DNA of 46,408 bases from Lineolata rhizophorae (lineage: Eukaryota; Ascomycota; Dothideomycetes; Lineolatales; Lineolataceae): contig MU001684.1 of assembly GCA_010093515.1 (NCBI GenBank), positions 35,440-81,847 on the forward strand, read 5' to 3'. Made by a program: the position numbers and the translations under genes. The notes under the pieces are model-generated. The model did no database searches. It was not told where the DNA came from and saw nothing but the letters and a program-made list of their open reading frames with translations. Shown one piece after another: positions 33,843-45,344 of this stretch; within the stretch, counting starts at the first letter, position 1, and each line of letters begins with the position of its first letter.

Positions 33843-35246
33843 TCACAAAACCGGCTTTCCATCCCGAGTGATTACTGTGCGGAGGACCTTCTCGAAAAAC
33901 ACTCGGCGGCAATCACGCGGCACGATGTCAAGTCCGGTTTCGTCGTAGAACCGGCGGGAGACCAACTCCCAGATCTCCATCTTTTGCATCACCTTCGCCG
34001 CGTGGTCCAAGAGCAGATGAACCCCTTCTTCCTCCATCTCCGCGGGCACACCTTCGCTCATCAACCGGATCATGGCCCGCCCAGGAGGTTTCAACGGGTT
34101 CTTGTTGACACGCGGTTGTTTGGCCTCAGAGGCCCCCGAGATCTCGGGTCCTTCCGACTCCGGGCAAGAGCTAGGCTCCGAGCACTCCGGCGTCACAAAG
34201 GGGTCGTCCTTCGGGCGGCAGTAAAACCCGAAGGGACGCTTTGGTTCGCCGGGCGCATCTGGAGAAGACTCTTCAACGATCTTCTCCAGGCCGGAGTTGG
34301 CTCCGGGCAGCGCAGAGGCCGTCTGGCGGTTAGAAGGGTCATTTTTGTCGCCGCGCGTGTGCGAGGGACCACCGCGCTTGGCCCTCCACTGGTCGAGGAT
34401 TGTGGCGATCTCGGCCCAGGAGTATCCTTGCGAGTATAGGGCGGAGACCAAGGGGCGCGAGGAGGCGCGGGCTGGAGGCGGCGCCGGGGAGACTGGGAGG
34501 GGCGGCTGAAGGGCTGCCGAGCTCGGAATCGGCGTGTCCAGCAAGCCCTTAGGCGGGCTGCCGTGAAGACACAGTGGGCCTTCGTAGGGCTCCACGTCGA
34601 TCAGGCGCGGCGTCTCGAGGGCACGGCGGCGGGGCAAGTTTGCCGGCGCCGCAGAAATGGCCTCCGCCGCAGATGTCGTGTTGCCACCGCCGAAGACCTG
34701 CTCGGACTTCAGTTTGCCCTGCGTCAGTCGTTCGGCGGTGCAGAGGCTCAAGGTCTCCTCTGTGACCTTTCCCGGGCCACCGTACTCCTTCCTAAACCGG
34801 CCGAGCCTGCTCCCACCCGGTGGCGGCGTCGCGCTAGGTCCACGGTCAACCATCTCCGTGGAGAATACCACGTCATCCGGGATGTAGTCACGCGGAGCCC
34901 GGAGACGGTAACCGCCTTCAAAGGCGGACGCTGAACCTCCTTCAGAGGCGGAAACTGAACCTGCTCCATTCCTAAAGTAGCAGTGTTTTGCGAGGCATTC
35001 TTCTCCGGCGAGGTGGTTGAATATCTGGCATGGTGTGGAGGGAGTGCTGGGCAAGTCACGCCCGCGAGGTGGTGTAGAGAAGATTGGGCTGTAGTCGCAC
35101 GCCTCAATCAAAGATACCATTGAACTTGACTCACCCTCAGCAGCCGAGGAGCCCAAATAGAGCTCGTCGTCGTTATCGTCAACGCGCTCCATGAGGAGGG
35201 AGGCCGGTGGGCTGTCTTGATCTTCGTAAATCGGGAAGCTCGTCAT
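33843..35246 (-). CDS. Unrecognised Pro/Ser-rich protein
   Basis: A single frame of 467 residues from ATG 35246; the frame stays open upstream to ATG 35345 (500 residues), so an upstream start or exon is possible. Most of it is Pro, Ser, Gly and acidic low complexity. Two parts look folded: an amphipathic stretch SQGYSWAEIATILDQWRAK in the middle, resembling a helix-turn-helix-like or small helical module, and the C-terminal 90 residues, with MSEGVPAEMEEEGVHLLL and WELVSRRFYDETGLDIVPRD. There is no signal peptide or membrane segment. I do not recognise the family. Regular codon use and acidic, SP-rich composition suggest a nuclear or regulatory protein, which is inference. Confidence 0.65.
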   Translation of the reverse strand: MTSFPIYEDQDSPPASLLMERVDDNDDELYLGSSAAEGESSSMVSLIEACDYSPIFSTPPRGRDLPSTPSTPCQIFNHLAGEECLAKHCYFRNGAGSVSASEGGSASAFEGGYRLRAPRDYIPDDVVFSTEMVDRGPSATPPPGGSRLGRFRKEYGGPGKVTEETLSLCTAERLTQGKLKSEQVFGGGNTTSAAEAISAAPANLPRRRALETPRLIDVEPYEGPLCLHGSPPKGLLDTPIPSSAALQPPLPVSPAPPPARASSRPLVSALYSQGYSWAEIATILDQWRAKRGGPSHTRGDKNDPSNRQTASALPGANSGLEKIVEESSPDAPGEPKRPFGFYCRPKDDPFVTPECSEPSSCPESEGPEISGASEAKQPRVNKNPLKPPGRAMIRLMSEGVPAEMEEEGVHLLLDHAAKVMQKMEIWELVSRRFYDETGLDIVPRDCRRVFFEKVLRTVITRDGKPVL

Positions 35247-36731
35247 GTTGCCACTGTTGTCCTCGTAAGTGCAGATGTGCTCGTGCACACGACCACAAAA
35301 TGTTCCATGGCCAAATTTGGCTTGATGTGACGTGCAGCATCGCAAAAGTGAAAGAGGTGATACTTGCCTAGGCGAAGGCTGCGATAGTGCGGTGCTTGTG
35401 AAGTGGTGCGGAAGATGTGAGGGTGAAGAAGGAAGAAAGAGGTTTGAGCGAAGGGCCCCAGAAATACTGCCAAATTGTTAGCGGCTGCCCAAACATGTGC
35501 GCGCGAGCAGGCGGGGGGCGAGGTGAAATGCGTAGGCAGAAATTTCCTGATTGGGCAGGCGCGATTACCAAAACAGGAAAGCGCGCTGAGCCCACCGATC
35601 AGGAGCGCGCAAAGGACCGTATTATAATGTAACCAAGTAAGAAATATTTATAGGCAAGCCCTAGACTTGCCGACTTTACAATAAACTAGGAATGATCGTG
35701 ATCTATACTAAGAAACACCGATCCAATATCGATTACGACACCTTTTCCGATAGAGGGGACAACATGATAAGAGCAGGGCGACGAAGAGCGATAGAAATTT
35801 GTCAAAGCCCAACAAGGGCTACTAGTACTATAGCACATCTTAATTATACTTTGACAAGTTGAGTTGAGATGGGGTAGTCCAAATGGCGCAGAGAGTGCAT
35901 GAATTTGGAGGACTTACCTCGCTATATAGAAGGCAAAACACAACAATGAAATCCTCAGACCAAACCAAAAGTGCCTCAACGTAGGGGAAAACGAACCAAA
36001 TATGCAACCTATTAAGGCCGCTTGATACTAAATGAGATAGATGAACACAGATGTACCTATAGAGGATGACACTTTCCAAGTGCTTACTTAGGTTTGTAGG
36101 GGTCACGAAAGGGAATTAAAGCTAAATATCAACAATTCCTAGATTGAACCTATGAAGTGTATTCAAGAACCTAAGAAACACACGCGTGACTTTCCAAAGA
36201 GGACGTAGTTTGGGCAGTGTACTTGCAAGCGAACGTTAGGTTTCCAAGCTTACCGAAATTAAAAATTCAACTTACGTGGAAGAACATTCTAAGATTTTTA
36301 GTGCGGATGATGACAATAACCTTGTGATGAAAAATTGCAAGAGTTAGGCTAAAGCTTCTAAAAGTTAGGCCTACAAAGTTGAGGTGAAACAAAAGCTGAA
36401 AGGTGCAATCGCAAGCCCTTTCAGTGTTGCTATAGTGTGAGAAATATATTATTACCAGAGTATGTTCCATCTCCATCCTATTCTCATAACCCTTTGCAGC
36501 ATAAACCGAAAGAATAGAAACAGAAAGCAGAGACACAAGGACTACCTCAGCATCAAGTAAATGAGATGCAATCGTAAGCCCCCTGAAGAAGCCCCAAAGT
36601 TATTCCTTCCCCTAGGCACGTCCTGAACGTCGAAGTGAGCCAGTAAAACTCTCACCCCAGGGCCGGCACATCCGTCGCCCTAGGGTGGGCGAGTGCGAGA
36701 CCGAAAAGCGGAAACGGACATCGCTCGCCAA
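35247..36731. other. AT-rich intergenic region
   Basis: The promoter of the minus-strand gene lies at the left. From about 35630 to 36560 the sequence is AT-rich with only short frames. A small hairpin (GCAAG and CTTGC arms) sits near 35653-35669. I see no element termini or coding homology. Confidence 0.5.
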
Positions 36732-36956
36732 TTATCGGAGGGACAAGTGTGTAGCCGTGGCCATATTTCGGGTCGCCGAGCTACTCGAAGAGGTCGAGTT
36801 CATGCTTGCGTTGGAATTGGAGGTGTTCCGATCCCGCCCAGGCATGGACCGGAGGAGAGAAGTGGAGGAGGTATTGGTCGAAACGCTCCTCATGGAAGCT
36901 GAGTCGCTCGAGTGGGTAGCCTCGCGGCTGGAAGCGTTGTTGCAATCCGAAGGCAT
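36732..36956 (-). CDS. Possible small Ser-rich protein, 74 residues
   Basis: A 74-residue frame from ATG 36956 is about one third serine with Thr, Asn and Arg: MPSDCNNASSREATHSSDSA at the start and HLSLR at the end. The preceding 80 bases on this strand are A/C-rich, like a fungal leader, and a run of TATATATA on the same strand lies about 200 bp before the ATG. The frame also extends upstream to ATG 37136, but the CACTGCC context of the inner ATG is better. No family is recognised. A further exon downstream cannot be excluded. The opposite strand is also open over this interval, so the evidence is modest. Confidence 0.4.
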   Translation of the reverse strand: MPSDCNNASSREATHSSDSASMRSVSTNTSSTSLLRSMPGRDRNTSNSNASMNSTSSSSSATRNMATATHLSLR

Positions 36957-37155
36957 GGCAGTGGTGGTGATTGTGATTCTCTTCGTAGTTGAAAAAATGG
37001 TGATAATGGCAGGTCGATTTGGTGGATGTAATTGACGGAAAGGACGGCGCGAAGGTCTGGCTAGATGATTCCGCTCGAGGATACTGGTTGCGATGTGATT
37101 TTTGTGGATTGGGATTGCTACTGTTCTGAAGAACAAACTTGGGACCTTAGGCCAG

Positions 37156-37164
37156 ATATATATA
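37156..37164 (-). promoter_or_regulatory. TATA-like run upstream of small Ser-rich gene
   Basis: ATATATATA on this stretch reads as TATA on the minus strand and precedes the A/C-rich leader of the gene at 36956. Match and position only. Confidence 0.3.
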
Positions 37165-39084
37165 CTTTAAACCACAGACAAAGACATGTCTACCGTTGGG
37201 CTGTTTTGCCGGTCGGAGTCATTGCTTGTTCGGAAGGGCGCGTTTGGCGAATTCGGCGGACAAGATTCTAGATGACTCCACTATTGTGCGGGCCACAGCC
37301 ACCCGGCAGCCGGTAGATGTTCTTGGTATTATTTACGTAGGGCGTGCCTAACACGCGTCCTGCATGCAGTACCGCAAGCCATTCCTACAACGCGTTAACC
37401 CCGCGCGCATTGGACGGATGGAATAGAGTACCCAAGTGGTTACGCAAGGAAAGAGTGCGCACACCTTGACGTCTACATCTCACCTACCTTGCCTCTGCTC
37501 GCCGTGACAAGCCGAGGCCTTGCGTACTCTAGACACACTCAGCGTGAGACGAAGGTTGCCTTTGCGGCGTATTCAAGTCATTCGATATCGACACTATGCC
37601 GCGCTGGGTGCTGCCTTGGGCGCGGCTGGCGGCGGGACATCGAGGTTGAGTCACAGGGCGGCCTCGTGGATCAATTGGTCGCGTACGCATGTGCCTTTGG
37701 CGAGTGGCTGCGATGGATGCGATGCAAGCGAGCCCTGCGTCTGTCTGGACCGCTCTGTTTGCGGAATTCGCTCAAACGCTCTCCGCGCGGAGCCCCCGAC
37801 GAACAAGAAGTTAGCCACGAAAGTTGACTCTCCAAAGGTAGAGAAAGAAGGGAGCCCTTCCAACAAGACGGAGTAGTTTGCGCACTGTGTTCTGGAAGAT
37901 GGAGCGGCGTAGTGTGTTTTAGTCAGCATCCTCGTGTAGAGGACAACGGAACGCGTAAACATGGATTCGGTGGTTTAGTCCGGCCCAGTCAACTCAGCGA
38001 CCAGAAACGGCTCCGTTCGCCTCCATGGAGGCGCGGACACCCACCCACGGAGCACGCAGTAAGTCAGCAACTGTTCGTCCGTGGCGCGATGGAAGGATCG
38101 GAGTTCACAGGCGGGACAACTCGGAGTAGACGTTATTCCGAGCGCGGCCGGACGCTTTCCCGGCGTGGTTCCAACGCCCTCCGCTCCGTGAACACCTCAG
38201 TCTACCTAGCATACGAAGTGCCTCTCCTCAAAGCGGCCAACGGATGATAACAATGCCGGACCGAGCTACTTACTGGCGAACTTCCTAGGATCACCGATTA
38301 CCTTAGCAATTGCGCGTTGTGATGCCGTATCTCCAGAGTTACGACAGCCAATTCCCGAGTACATTTTGCGGCTGCCGACTTCCTCACGCCAGGTCTCTGG
38401 TCATTTCATCTACATTATCGCGACTTGACCTGCTTCTTCCGGAAGTGAGCTTCCCCGCTGAATCAATGCGTGGGCCCCTGTACGCGCCCAGTAGCGCCTT
38501 GGCTCCCGACGGAAACCTGCGACGAAGCTTGCCGCTACGGATCGATTCCGCGCTGATCTTTGCAAGTGGAGCTTTTTTTCACCGTAGAAAATGATGCGGA
38601 TTAAGAGTAGGTCGAATGTAAAGATTGTGTCTTCATTTTTATTTTCTGCCTTTTCTGGCAAACCCCTGTTTCTTCACGCTTGGAAGGCAAGTATAGCCGG
38701 TTTGCTGTGGATGTTTTCACTATCAATTCTGCAGTTGGCTCGGTAGAACCCAGCACTACCCAGTGCCTTGTCGCAAGTTGATCCATGAGTGCCAGGGTGC
38801 GCGCGGGAAGTCCATGACCTCACCCAAGTCACTTCTGTCCACTCACCTGCCTTTTTGAGTGCTTGTCCAGCTATCGAAGCCGTCTTGCCCAGAATTATAG
38901 ATTGTTGTGCACGTGTGGAGCCCTGTACCTGCAGGCGACATCAATGCGAGACTGCGCGAATCGGACGCGAAGGAAAATTATAAAAGATCGAGAAAAGATG
39001 CGTAGCACGCACTTGGCGCGAGTGCTGCGTGGTACTTTTTTCTATTCGTTTGGTTGGATGTTCTTAGGTTGAAACGTCTCCACC
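37165..39084. other. Intergenic region upstream of M28 peptidase
   Basis: Frames up to 118 codons on both strands lack any motif I can support. The right end has a CCACCATGG start context for the peptidase. Confidence 0.45.
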
Positions 39085-40666
39085 ATGGTGAAACTTACAA
39101 GTTCAAAGGTTTTCGCCGCCGTCACCCTTTTTTTTGTCCCGTCAGCCCTAGCGCGCAGCATCCTTCTCCCAACGACACCAGCCCCACGCAGCCCACTCGA
39201 CGACGGACCTTACGGCTATTGCCCTGCTGCTGCATGGCCCGCGGGCACTGCTTCCGCAACCGCTGGCACTGCCATGGTGCCTCAAACCCCAGACGCCGAG
39301 CTGCAGGACCTACTCGCACAGGTTTCAGTCGAAAGGATTAAGGCCAATATAGAGAAACTGGTATCTTTCGGAACCCGGAGCACACTGTCCACCCAAACGG
39401 ATCCCGAACGTGGAATTGGCGCCGCGCGGGACTGGATTGCAGAGGAACTGCGGAGTTATGCAGAGGCGGCCGATGGTCGCATGAGCGTTGAGGTGCCGGG
39501 ATATCTACAGGAGGTCCGGAGTCGCGTTCCATTCCCAGTGGAAGTGTACAATGTGCAGGCGAAGTTGGAGGGCGGTTCAGAGCCTGATAGGGTATACGTT
39601 GTGACTGGCCATTATGACAGCAGGGTCAGCGACGTGTTGAACTACGAGGATGACGCTCCGGGAGCGAATGACGATGCTTCCGGCGTAGCCGGTGAGTATT
39701 CCCCAGCAGTAGATTTACGACCAGAATGTTTCACAACCCCACACCGGAAGCCTTACGATGTTTTGCGCCCTACCTAACATTACGAATGAAGTCTCCATGG
39801 AGCTTGCGCGTATCCTCGCCCCCACCCACCCGAAGGCCACGCTCTACTTCGGCGCCGTTGCTGGCGAAGAGCAAGGTCTCTTGGGGTCTAACTTTATGGC
39901 CGAGACCTTTGCCAACGCCTCCGTAAACGTCCAGGCCATGTTCACCAACGACATCGTCGGCAGCAGCACCGGCAGCCGTGGTGAAAAAGACCCATACACT
40001 ATCCGGCTCTTCGCGCAAGGCCCGCCGCCGACCGAGTCTGCGGAGCAGACTGAGCTGCGTCTCACGCTCGGCCTCGAGAATGACTCACCCGCTCGCGAGC
40101 TGGCGCGCTTCGCGCATGAGGTGGCCGCCAACGACGCGACGGGCATGGACGTGGCCGTCATCTACCGCCTAGACCGCTACCTGCGAGGCGGGGACCACCG
40201 GTCCTTCCTAGAGAGCGGCTACGCGGCCGCGCGCTTCACGGAGCCCAACGAGAACTTCGACCACCAGCACCAGGACGTGCGCGTCGAGAACGGCACCCAG
40301 TATGGGGACCTGCTCGAGTTCGTCGACTTCGAGTACGTCGCGAGGGTCGCCAAGGTCAATTTGGCGACTATGTGGAGCCTGGCGAACGCGCCTGGCAGGG
40401 CTACTAATGTCACTATTGATACCAGCGATTTGACTAATAATAGCACGCTAAGTTGGAATGCTCCCTTGGACGGGGACGGGGAGGTGGCGGGGTATGAAAT
40501 CGTCTGGAGGTCGACTAATGAGCCGTTTTGGACCCATGTCGTGGACATTGGGATGGCAACGACCGCAACGGTGACGCTGAGCAAGGATAACGCAATTTTT
40601 GGTGTCCGATGCGTTGGTACAAATGGGTACAAGAGTCCGGCTGTGGTGCCGTTCCCTGCTGAATAG
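39085..40666 (+). CDS. Secreted M28-family zinc aminopeptidase
   Basis: An extracellular two-zinc exopeptidase that frees amino acids from peptides. Exons 39085-39691 and 39792-40666 across a 100-nt intron give 493 residues. A signal peptide covers about 1-23 (KVFAAVTLFFVPSALA). Zinc ligands fit the family: His176 in TGHYDSR, Asp196 in GANDDASG, Glu229 next to the general base Glu228 in GEEQG, Asp256 in TNDIVG and His338 in GGDHRSF. From about residue 405 there is a fibronectin III-like beta domain (LSWNAPLDGDGEVAGYEIVW), seen in some secreted fungal M28 enzymes. Several N-glycosylation sequons are present in the C-terminal half. The start has a strong CCACCATGG context. All catalytic residues are present. 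Confidence 0.9.
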
Positions 40667-41120
40667 GACCTTACGAGTATGCTCTTCACACGATGCGTAC
40701 TGAATACACATATTCAACGTCGAACAGAAAGCCGTTCCCCTACACTATGGAGAAATCTTGACACATTAAAGTTCTAAAGAATCGCCAAATTAACAGCTGA
40801 CTTGCCGCTGTAACGAATCAGAGACTAGCACTAGAGCATGCAGGTCGCCACCTCCCCCATTCTCCGCATTAGCTCAACTTTTATTGTCTCCGCAACGCTC
40901 CTCGATATTGCACGGTTTGGCCCCATAGATAGGAAGCGGATCACATAAAGAATGTTCTCCCCAATGCTAAAGTATCCTATGAGACCCCCAAACGCCACGC
41001 TAAACCAAACCCCTACTATAGACTACAATGGAATATGGACAAGAAACGGACACACTACCGTGTCCAACAGTACGGCCACTAATGCAGAGAATCGTTCTAC
41101 AAGCGTCCCTCGTTGTCGGG
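40667..41120. other. Convergent 3' region
   Basis: The peptidase and BOS1 genes end towards each other here; no coding sequence is supported. Confidence 0.5.
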
Positions 41121-42321
41121 TCACCGTAACCACCTCAATACCAGCCAACAGAATACGAAAAAGACCACCACGCCTCCCCAAAATATCCACTTGTCCTGCT
41201 TCGCCCTCCGCTCCACCATCCGTATCGTGTCACCGCTCACGCCGAGCGTATTTGCCACGCTGTACAACCGCCGCTGGGTCCCCTTTAGCATCTCGCGCTG
41301 GTCGCTCAGATCGCCCAGGACGGCGCGCCCGCGCTCCAGGAACTCGTCCAGCTGCGCGTTCGTCTGCGACACGAAAGACTGCTCACGCAGCGCGTGCGTC
41401 TCGCGATTGTAGTCGGCGGGGCCCGTACCAAAGGGTGACTGCAAAGACGAGGCGGCCGACGGGCGGAAGGCGGAGTATTGGGCCGCGTTGGCGGAGATGG
41501 TGGCCGTCGCGTACGGGTTCTCAGGGGTGGCAGTGTGGTGTGGTCGGCGGCCGAGGAGCTCGTTACGAGAAGTGATTGTTTGCTAGAGGGAAGCACAGTG
41601 TTAGCCTGCAAACATGCGCCAAGGGTTACCGTACGAGGTAGCATTGAAACGGCTGGACCGCCGAGGCGCCGGGGTGGAACGCTTGCCCCATCGTGCACTA
41701 AAAGCCGTTGGAAGCCTCGGCCACCCATCACAAGTCCAGGCAGCGACAATTGTGCCATCATCTGCCCGAAGAGACGCGCAGGAGGTGACCAGACCGCGCC
41801 ATAAAAGTTCCTCATCTCTTAGGACTAGACGTACTTGCTCATCCGACTCGGCTTTTAACTGCTCTATCTGCTCTCTGAACTCGCGTAGCTCTTCCCTGAA
41901 GCTCTTCACCCGTTCGTAAGCCTTTTCTTGCTTAGCAGCCACCAACTCTTGCTTCGCTAGCTTGTTGTAGTCGTCGATGGTCCGTGAGAATGAGGCAAGA
42001 GATGCATTAAGCTGGCCTAGTGAGGCAAGGATGAGATGGTCAGCAGAGTGAGAGGGAGAACCTCACTGCTCTGGACAAGAGTTTGAACTGGCAAGTCCAT
42101 CATGGCGTAGGACGTGTCGAGCCGGCCAACGAGCAACAGCGGCACACACACCTTGCTGGGCTGGAGTCAGAGTTCCCGAGGACGAGAACGCATCAAGGTC
42201 CTTCCGTATATTGGTCGACTGCCGAAAGGCGGAATTGAAAAGAGTGTTCTGGTAGGCATCTAGTGGTGAGCAATTCCTTCGCGATCAAATCAGCAGCTAG
42301 GCTCAGGCTGAGACGAACCAT
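41121..42321 (-). CDS. BOS1: Qb-SNARE Bos1 (ER-Golgi transport)
   Basis: Bos1 is the Qb-SNARE used for vesicle fusion between ER and Golgi. Four exons fit: 42321-42319 (only the ATG), 42248-42152, 42016-41835 and 41582-41121, giving 247 residues, the usual size. Introns are 70, 135 and 252 nt; the last has a GGCTAACAC branch element close to its acceptor. The N-terminal bundle begins LFNSAFRQSTNIRKDLDAF, followed by a coiled coil (KAYERVKSFREELREFREQI). RNELLGRRPHHTATPENPY is the family hallmark before the SNARE motif (about 165-220). A C-terminal anchor spans about 225-245 (KWIFWGGVVVFFVFCWLVL). The start codon alone in its exon is inferred from the need for MN at the N-terminus, since no ATG exists in frame in the next exon. 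Confidence 0.85.
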
Positions 42322-42922
42322 CGCGACGGCTAGGTCGTGCGTGCTCTTAAGAGAGGGTTCTGGAGTCGCAAAGGAGGGATACTGGCGCGCCGAAATGTAG
42401 CGTATGAATCCCGGGAGTTTGTTCAAGGGAGTCAGAGCGTAGGTAAGGTTGCGGAGCGGAGGACCAAGCCTGGTGTCTTCTGGCCAAAACGTGTCGGATT
42501 CGACCGGCAGAATGGCCGGTTTCTCACCGCCTTCGGAAGTCCGCTGTTGGAGGGCCGATTACCACGTGATACTCTCTTGTCCGTTAAGAACTCACCGGCC
42601 AATCATGTTATTTCTCATCTGCAAAGTTCTGAACAACAAACTGAGCGGTCCAATCACGGAAATAATTGAAAAGTCCCAAATTCAGTTACAGACTACGCGC
42701 TCAACCCTATCATCCCTATAAAAGCCGTAAAATACACAATAGATATTTTTAAGTCAAGTCCGTCGTATTGCTTATTTGTTGACGCTACTTCAGGCCTATT
42801 AGTATCTTCGTTGCAGTCGGATTTTCGTCAATGTAGTTGCCGTAAGTGACAGGCTCTTTCTATGAAATCCACTATTCAATTTGCGAATCCAGGGTCGACG
42901 TCCATCACTCCCTTGTCCTGCC
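42322..42922. other. Intergenic region upstream of BOS1
   Basis: No gene is supported. It contains the BOS1 promoter on the left and the 3' end of the orphan minus-strand frame on the right. Confidence 0.45.
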
Positions 42923-43810
42923 TTACTCAAACAACCGAGACAGCCCAGGGCATGCACGCTGCCGGATCCTGTCGATACATGCTGTCGGATACCTATGTCT
43001 CCTTCGCGGCTTAGCCCGGAAGATTCTAGTTGTGACGTACACATCTTCCCGCAGCGCATTCGTCATTGAGCGAATCATTCTTCCGTATTCATCAACAAAC
43101 AGCCCCCATTTGGGTACTTCACCATCTAACCAAGAACGCTGAGGCATATATCCTCTAGGGAGTCGCCGACATATCTCCTGCAAACAAGCAAACATGCTGC
43201 TCTCGGTCATGAAGGATGTGGCCACAGCGGTGCCCCACATTGTGAGCATGTGTATGTGGCTGTACGGACGTGGCGCGGTTGTCTCGGAAGCGCATATGTT
43301 CTTTGAGTGTTGCTGGAAGAATGCAATCAAGCAGTCGACGATCATTCGCGAACCATACCGTGCCGAGATCTCTGCGAGACTCCAGAAAGCACCCAACGAA
43401 CTAGGGAATCGTGAGAATGAGACGAGACAGTCGTCGAACCTTCGTGCACTATATGTGCGTGCACGCCGAGTGGTGTCATCAATGAACTTGCGGTCAAGGG
43501 CATCAAGCACCCTGAGTGAGAGGTCGGCTATGGTGGAAGTATTCCGGGGATGAAGGAGGTCAATCAAGAGAGCAAACGCAAAGCGCATGTCCTGCGGTCG
43601 GACAATTTTCTCTTGGATAAGCCGGGAGTCATAGTCGAGGTCGGGAACATCGAATCTCCCAGCAGAGGTATGGTACTCTTGCAGGTAGTATGGAATGATC
43701 TCTCGAGTTTTCACAGGACAAACAGTGACTGGGGTGCCTAAATAGCGGATGTACATGGCGTTTCTGCTATTTTGTCGGGCGGCATTATATCGGGAGCGTA
43801 TTCTTTGCAT
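42923..43810 (-). CDS. Orphan protein, 295 residues
   Basis: One uninterrupted frame from ATG 43810 (an inner ATG at 43756 is an alternative) gives 295 residues. Composition is that of a folded soluble protein, with helices such as MRFAFALLIDLLHPRNTS and FWSLAEISARYGSRMIVDC, and a basic end (RAKPRRRHRYPT). There is no signal peptide or clear membrane segment, and I recognise no motif or family. The opposite strand is partly open as well. Length makes chance unlikely, but the gene could be incomplete or decaying. Confidence 0.5.
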   Translation of the reverse strand: MQRIRSRYNAARQNSRNAMYIRYLGTPVTVCPVKTREIIPYYLQEYHTSAGRFDVPDLDYDSRLIQEKIVRPQDMRFAFALLIDLLHPRNTSTIADLSLRVLDALDRKFIDDTTRRARTYSARRFDDCLVSFSRFPSSLGAFWSLAEISARYGSRMIVDCLIAFFQQHSKNICASETTAPRPYSHIHMLTMWGTAVATSFMTESSMFACLQEICRRLPRGYMPQRSWLDGEVPKWGLFVDEYGRMIRSMTNALREDVYVTTRIFRAKPRRRHRYPTACIDRIRQRACPGLSRLFE

Positions 43811-45344
43811 TTAAACGATGTGAACTGCAGGCTTGTCGTTCGCTAGAAATCCGAATTGTGATGCGTGACGATTGCGAGGAAGTAGGTAGGGATCTCTCAC
43901 ATAGCATCCCCTCTCTTACTATTTATTTTCCCACTATAATTTCGTACTGCAGGTGCTGCGGTGGCACAAAATAGCCCAGTCGGGACAAGGTCACATTCTG
44001 TCTTGTCGACAGAAGCTATGAAGCCTCATCCATTGAAATTAGGTATGGAAGTGCCATAGCGTCTCACCACGAACTCATTTTCTACCGGTGAAACTTTTAA
44101 GATCATACGGAATTGCAGCCTAGTATCCTAAGCGTTAGCTCGGGCTACAAACTTCACTTTTCCATTCGTACTATTGTCCAATGCCGACGCGTGGTGTGTA
44201 ATACAATGTCTGGGATAGTGGTGTAAGAGGCTCATTCCACGAATACGTTATAGAACGGTTGGATTCGGGGCTACGGTCGATCTGGTGACATTCCTCGTCT
44301 CCAGCTAGTTTGCGGAAGGCACGTCGCATGCAAGACCCCGAAGAATATCTCGTACGGATGTTGCACGAATTGTCGCTTGTATCACAGAAAAGGAGGCGAG
44401 TGACCAAAAGCAGAAGACCCCTTTTCGGTCAAAACTAACGAAGCCAAGCTCAGATGATCACAACTAGGTGGGGCGAATTCGGGCAATAATGCAAGACCAA
44501 GCGCCACAAAAGGGCGGATAGGTAGGGGTATGCCAGCTTTGGTTTCAATAAGACATTGGTTCATTTCGGCCGATTGTATAAACTCTTTAATGTCCTGATG
44601 TAGTGTTACCATTGCCTGATTTTTCTAGTAACAGAATGCCTTGCTGTCGGTATGCAGCGAAGCAATACTCGCACAGTACAAGTGTCGCGGACATATTTGT
44701 TTAGATATTCGCAATGTTCAAGGATTTTGCAACTGTCGATAGGTGATGTTAAGTAGACAGAGCAATCTGCTAGTTAGTACTCTGTAGATAAAAAGGACTA
44801 TGGTGACTCCTATGAGACATAGCGAAGTTCGCTTGTTCATCCGTATATCTGAGAGTTGTACTATGGCATTGGGAGTGTTTGGCCAAGTGACAATTCTCAT
44901 TGAGTATTCTCAGTTCTGTCTCTAATGCACATAGCACAAGACTATTTGCAACGGCACACCTACAACTATGAGCCAATAATACAAGCATTGTACCAACGTG
45001 ACGACGCTTATATGGACACGCACTAGCTCAAGCCAAGCTCGGGGGGAATTTTGGCCTGTGGTTGCCAATTATTCTAGGCATGACCTAAGTTCGGCTTGCC
45101 TTAGGCTGACCGACGTGGCAAGACAGACGTTCCTATGTAAGTGAAAGGTGTTCTGCATCTAGGATCTGCGATGTTTCTTAAAAGTATACCAATATATTTA
45201 AAAAGCCTACTCAAGGCACTGCGCTCGCTCAACAAAATACATACCTGACAGGAGACCTTCCATCACATGCTAGTACGCAAATAAATCATGTCATCAAAAA
45301 TTCCCTTTCCCCGACCTTGTTCTCGCCGACAATGCTCTGCCCGA
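43811..45344. other. AT-rich intergenic region
   Basis: Only short frames under 80 codons are present, with no motif. I see nothing that can be named. Confidence 0.5.

Noticed and set aside
35630-36640. AT-rich stretch suspected of hiding a decayed mobile element
   Set aside because: I found no terminal repeats, target duplication or coding similarity; only a short hairpin.
36685-37035. 116-codon Leu/Val/Glu-rich plus-strand frame
   Set aside because: It is the complement of the Ser-rich minus-strand frame, and leader and TATA signals favour the minus strand.
31786-42760. Shared ATTTTTAAGTCAA string near 31786 and 42748
   Set aside because: Similarity ends after about a dozen AT-rich bases, so it is not a repeat family.
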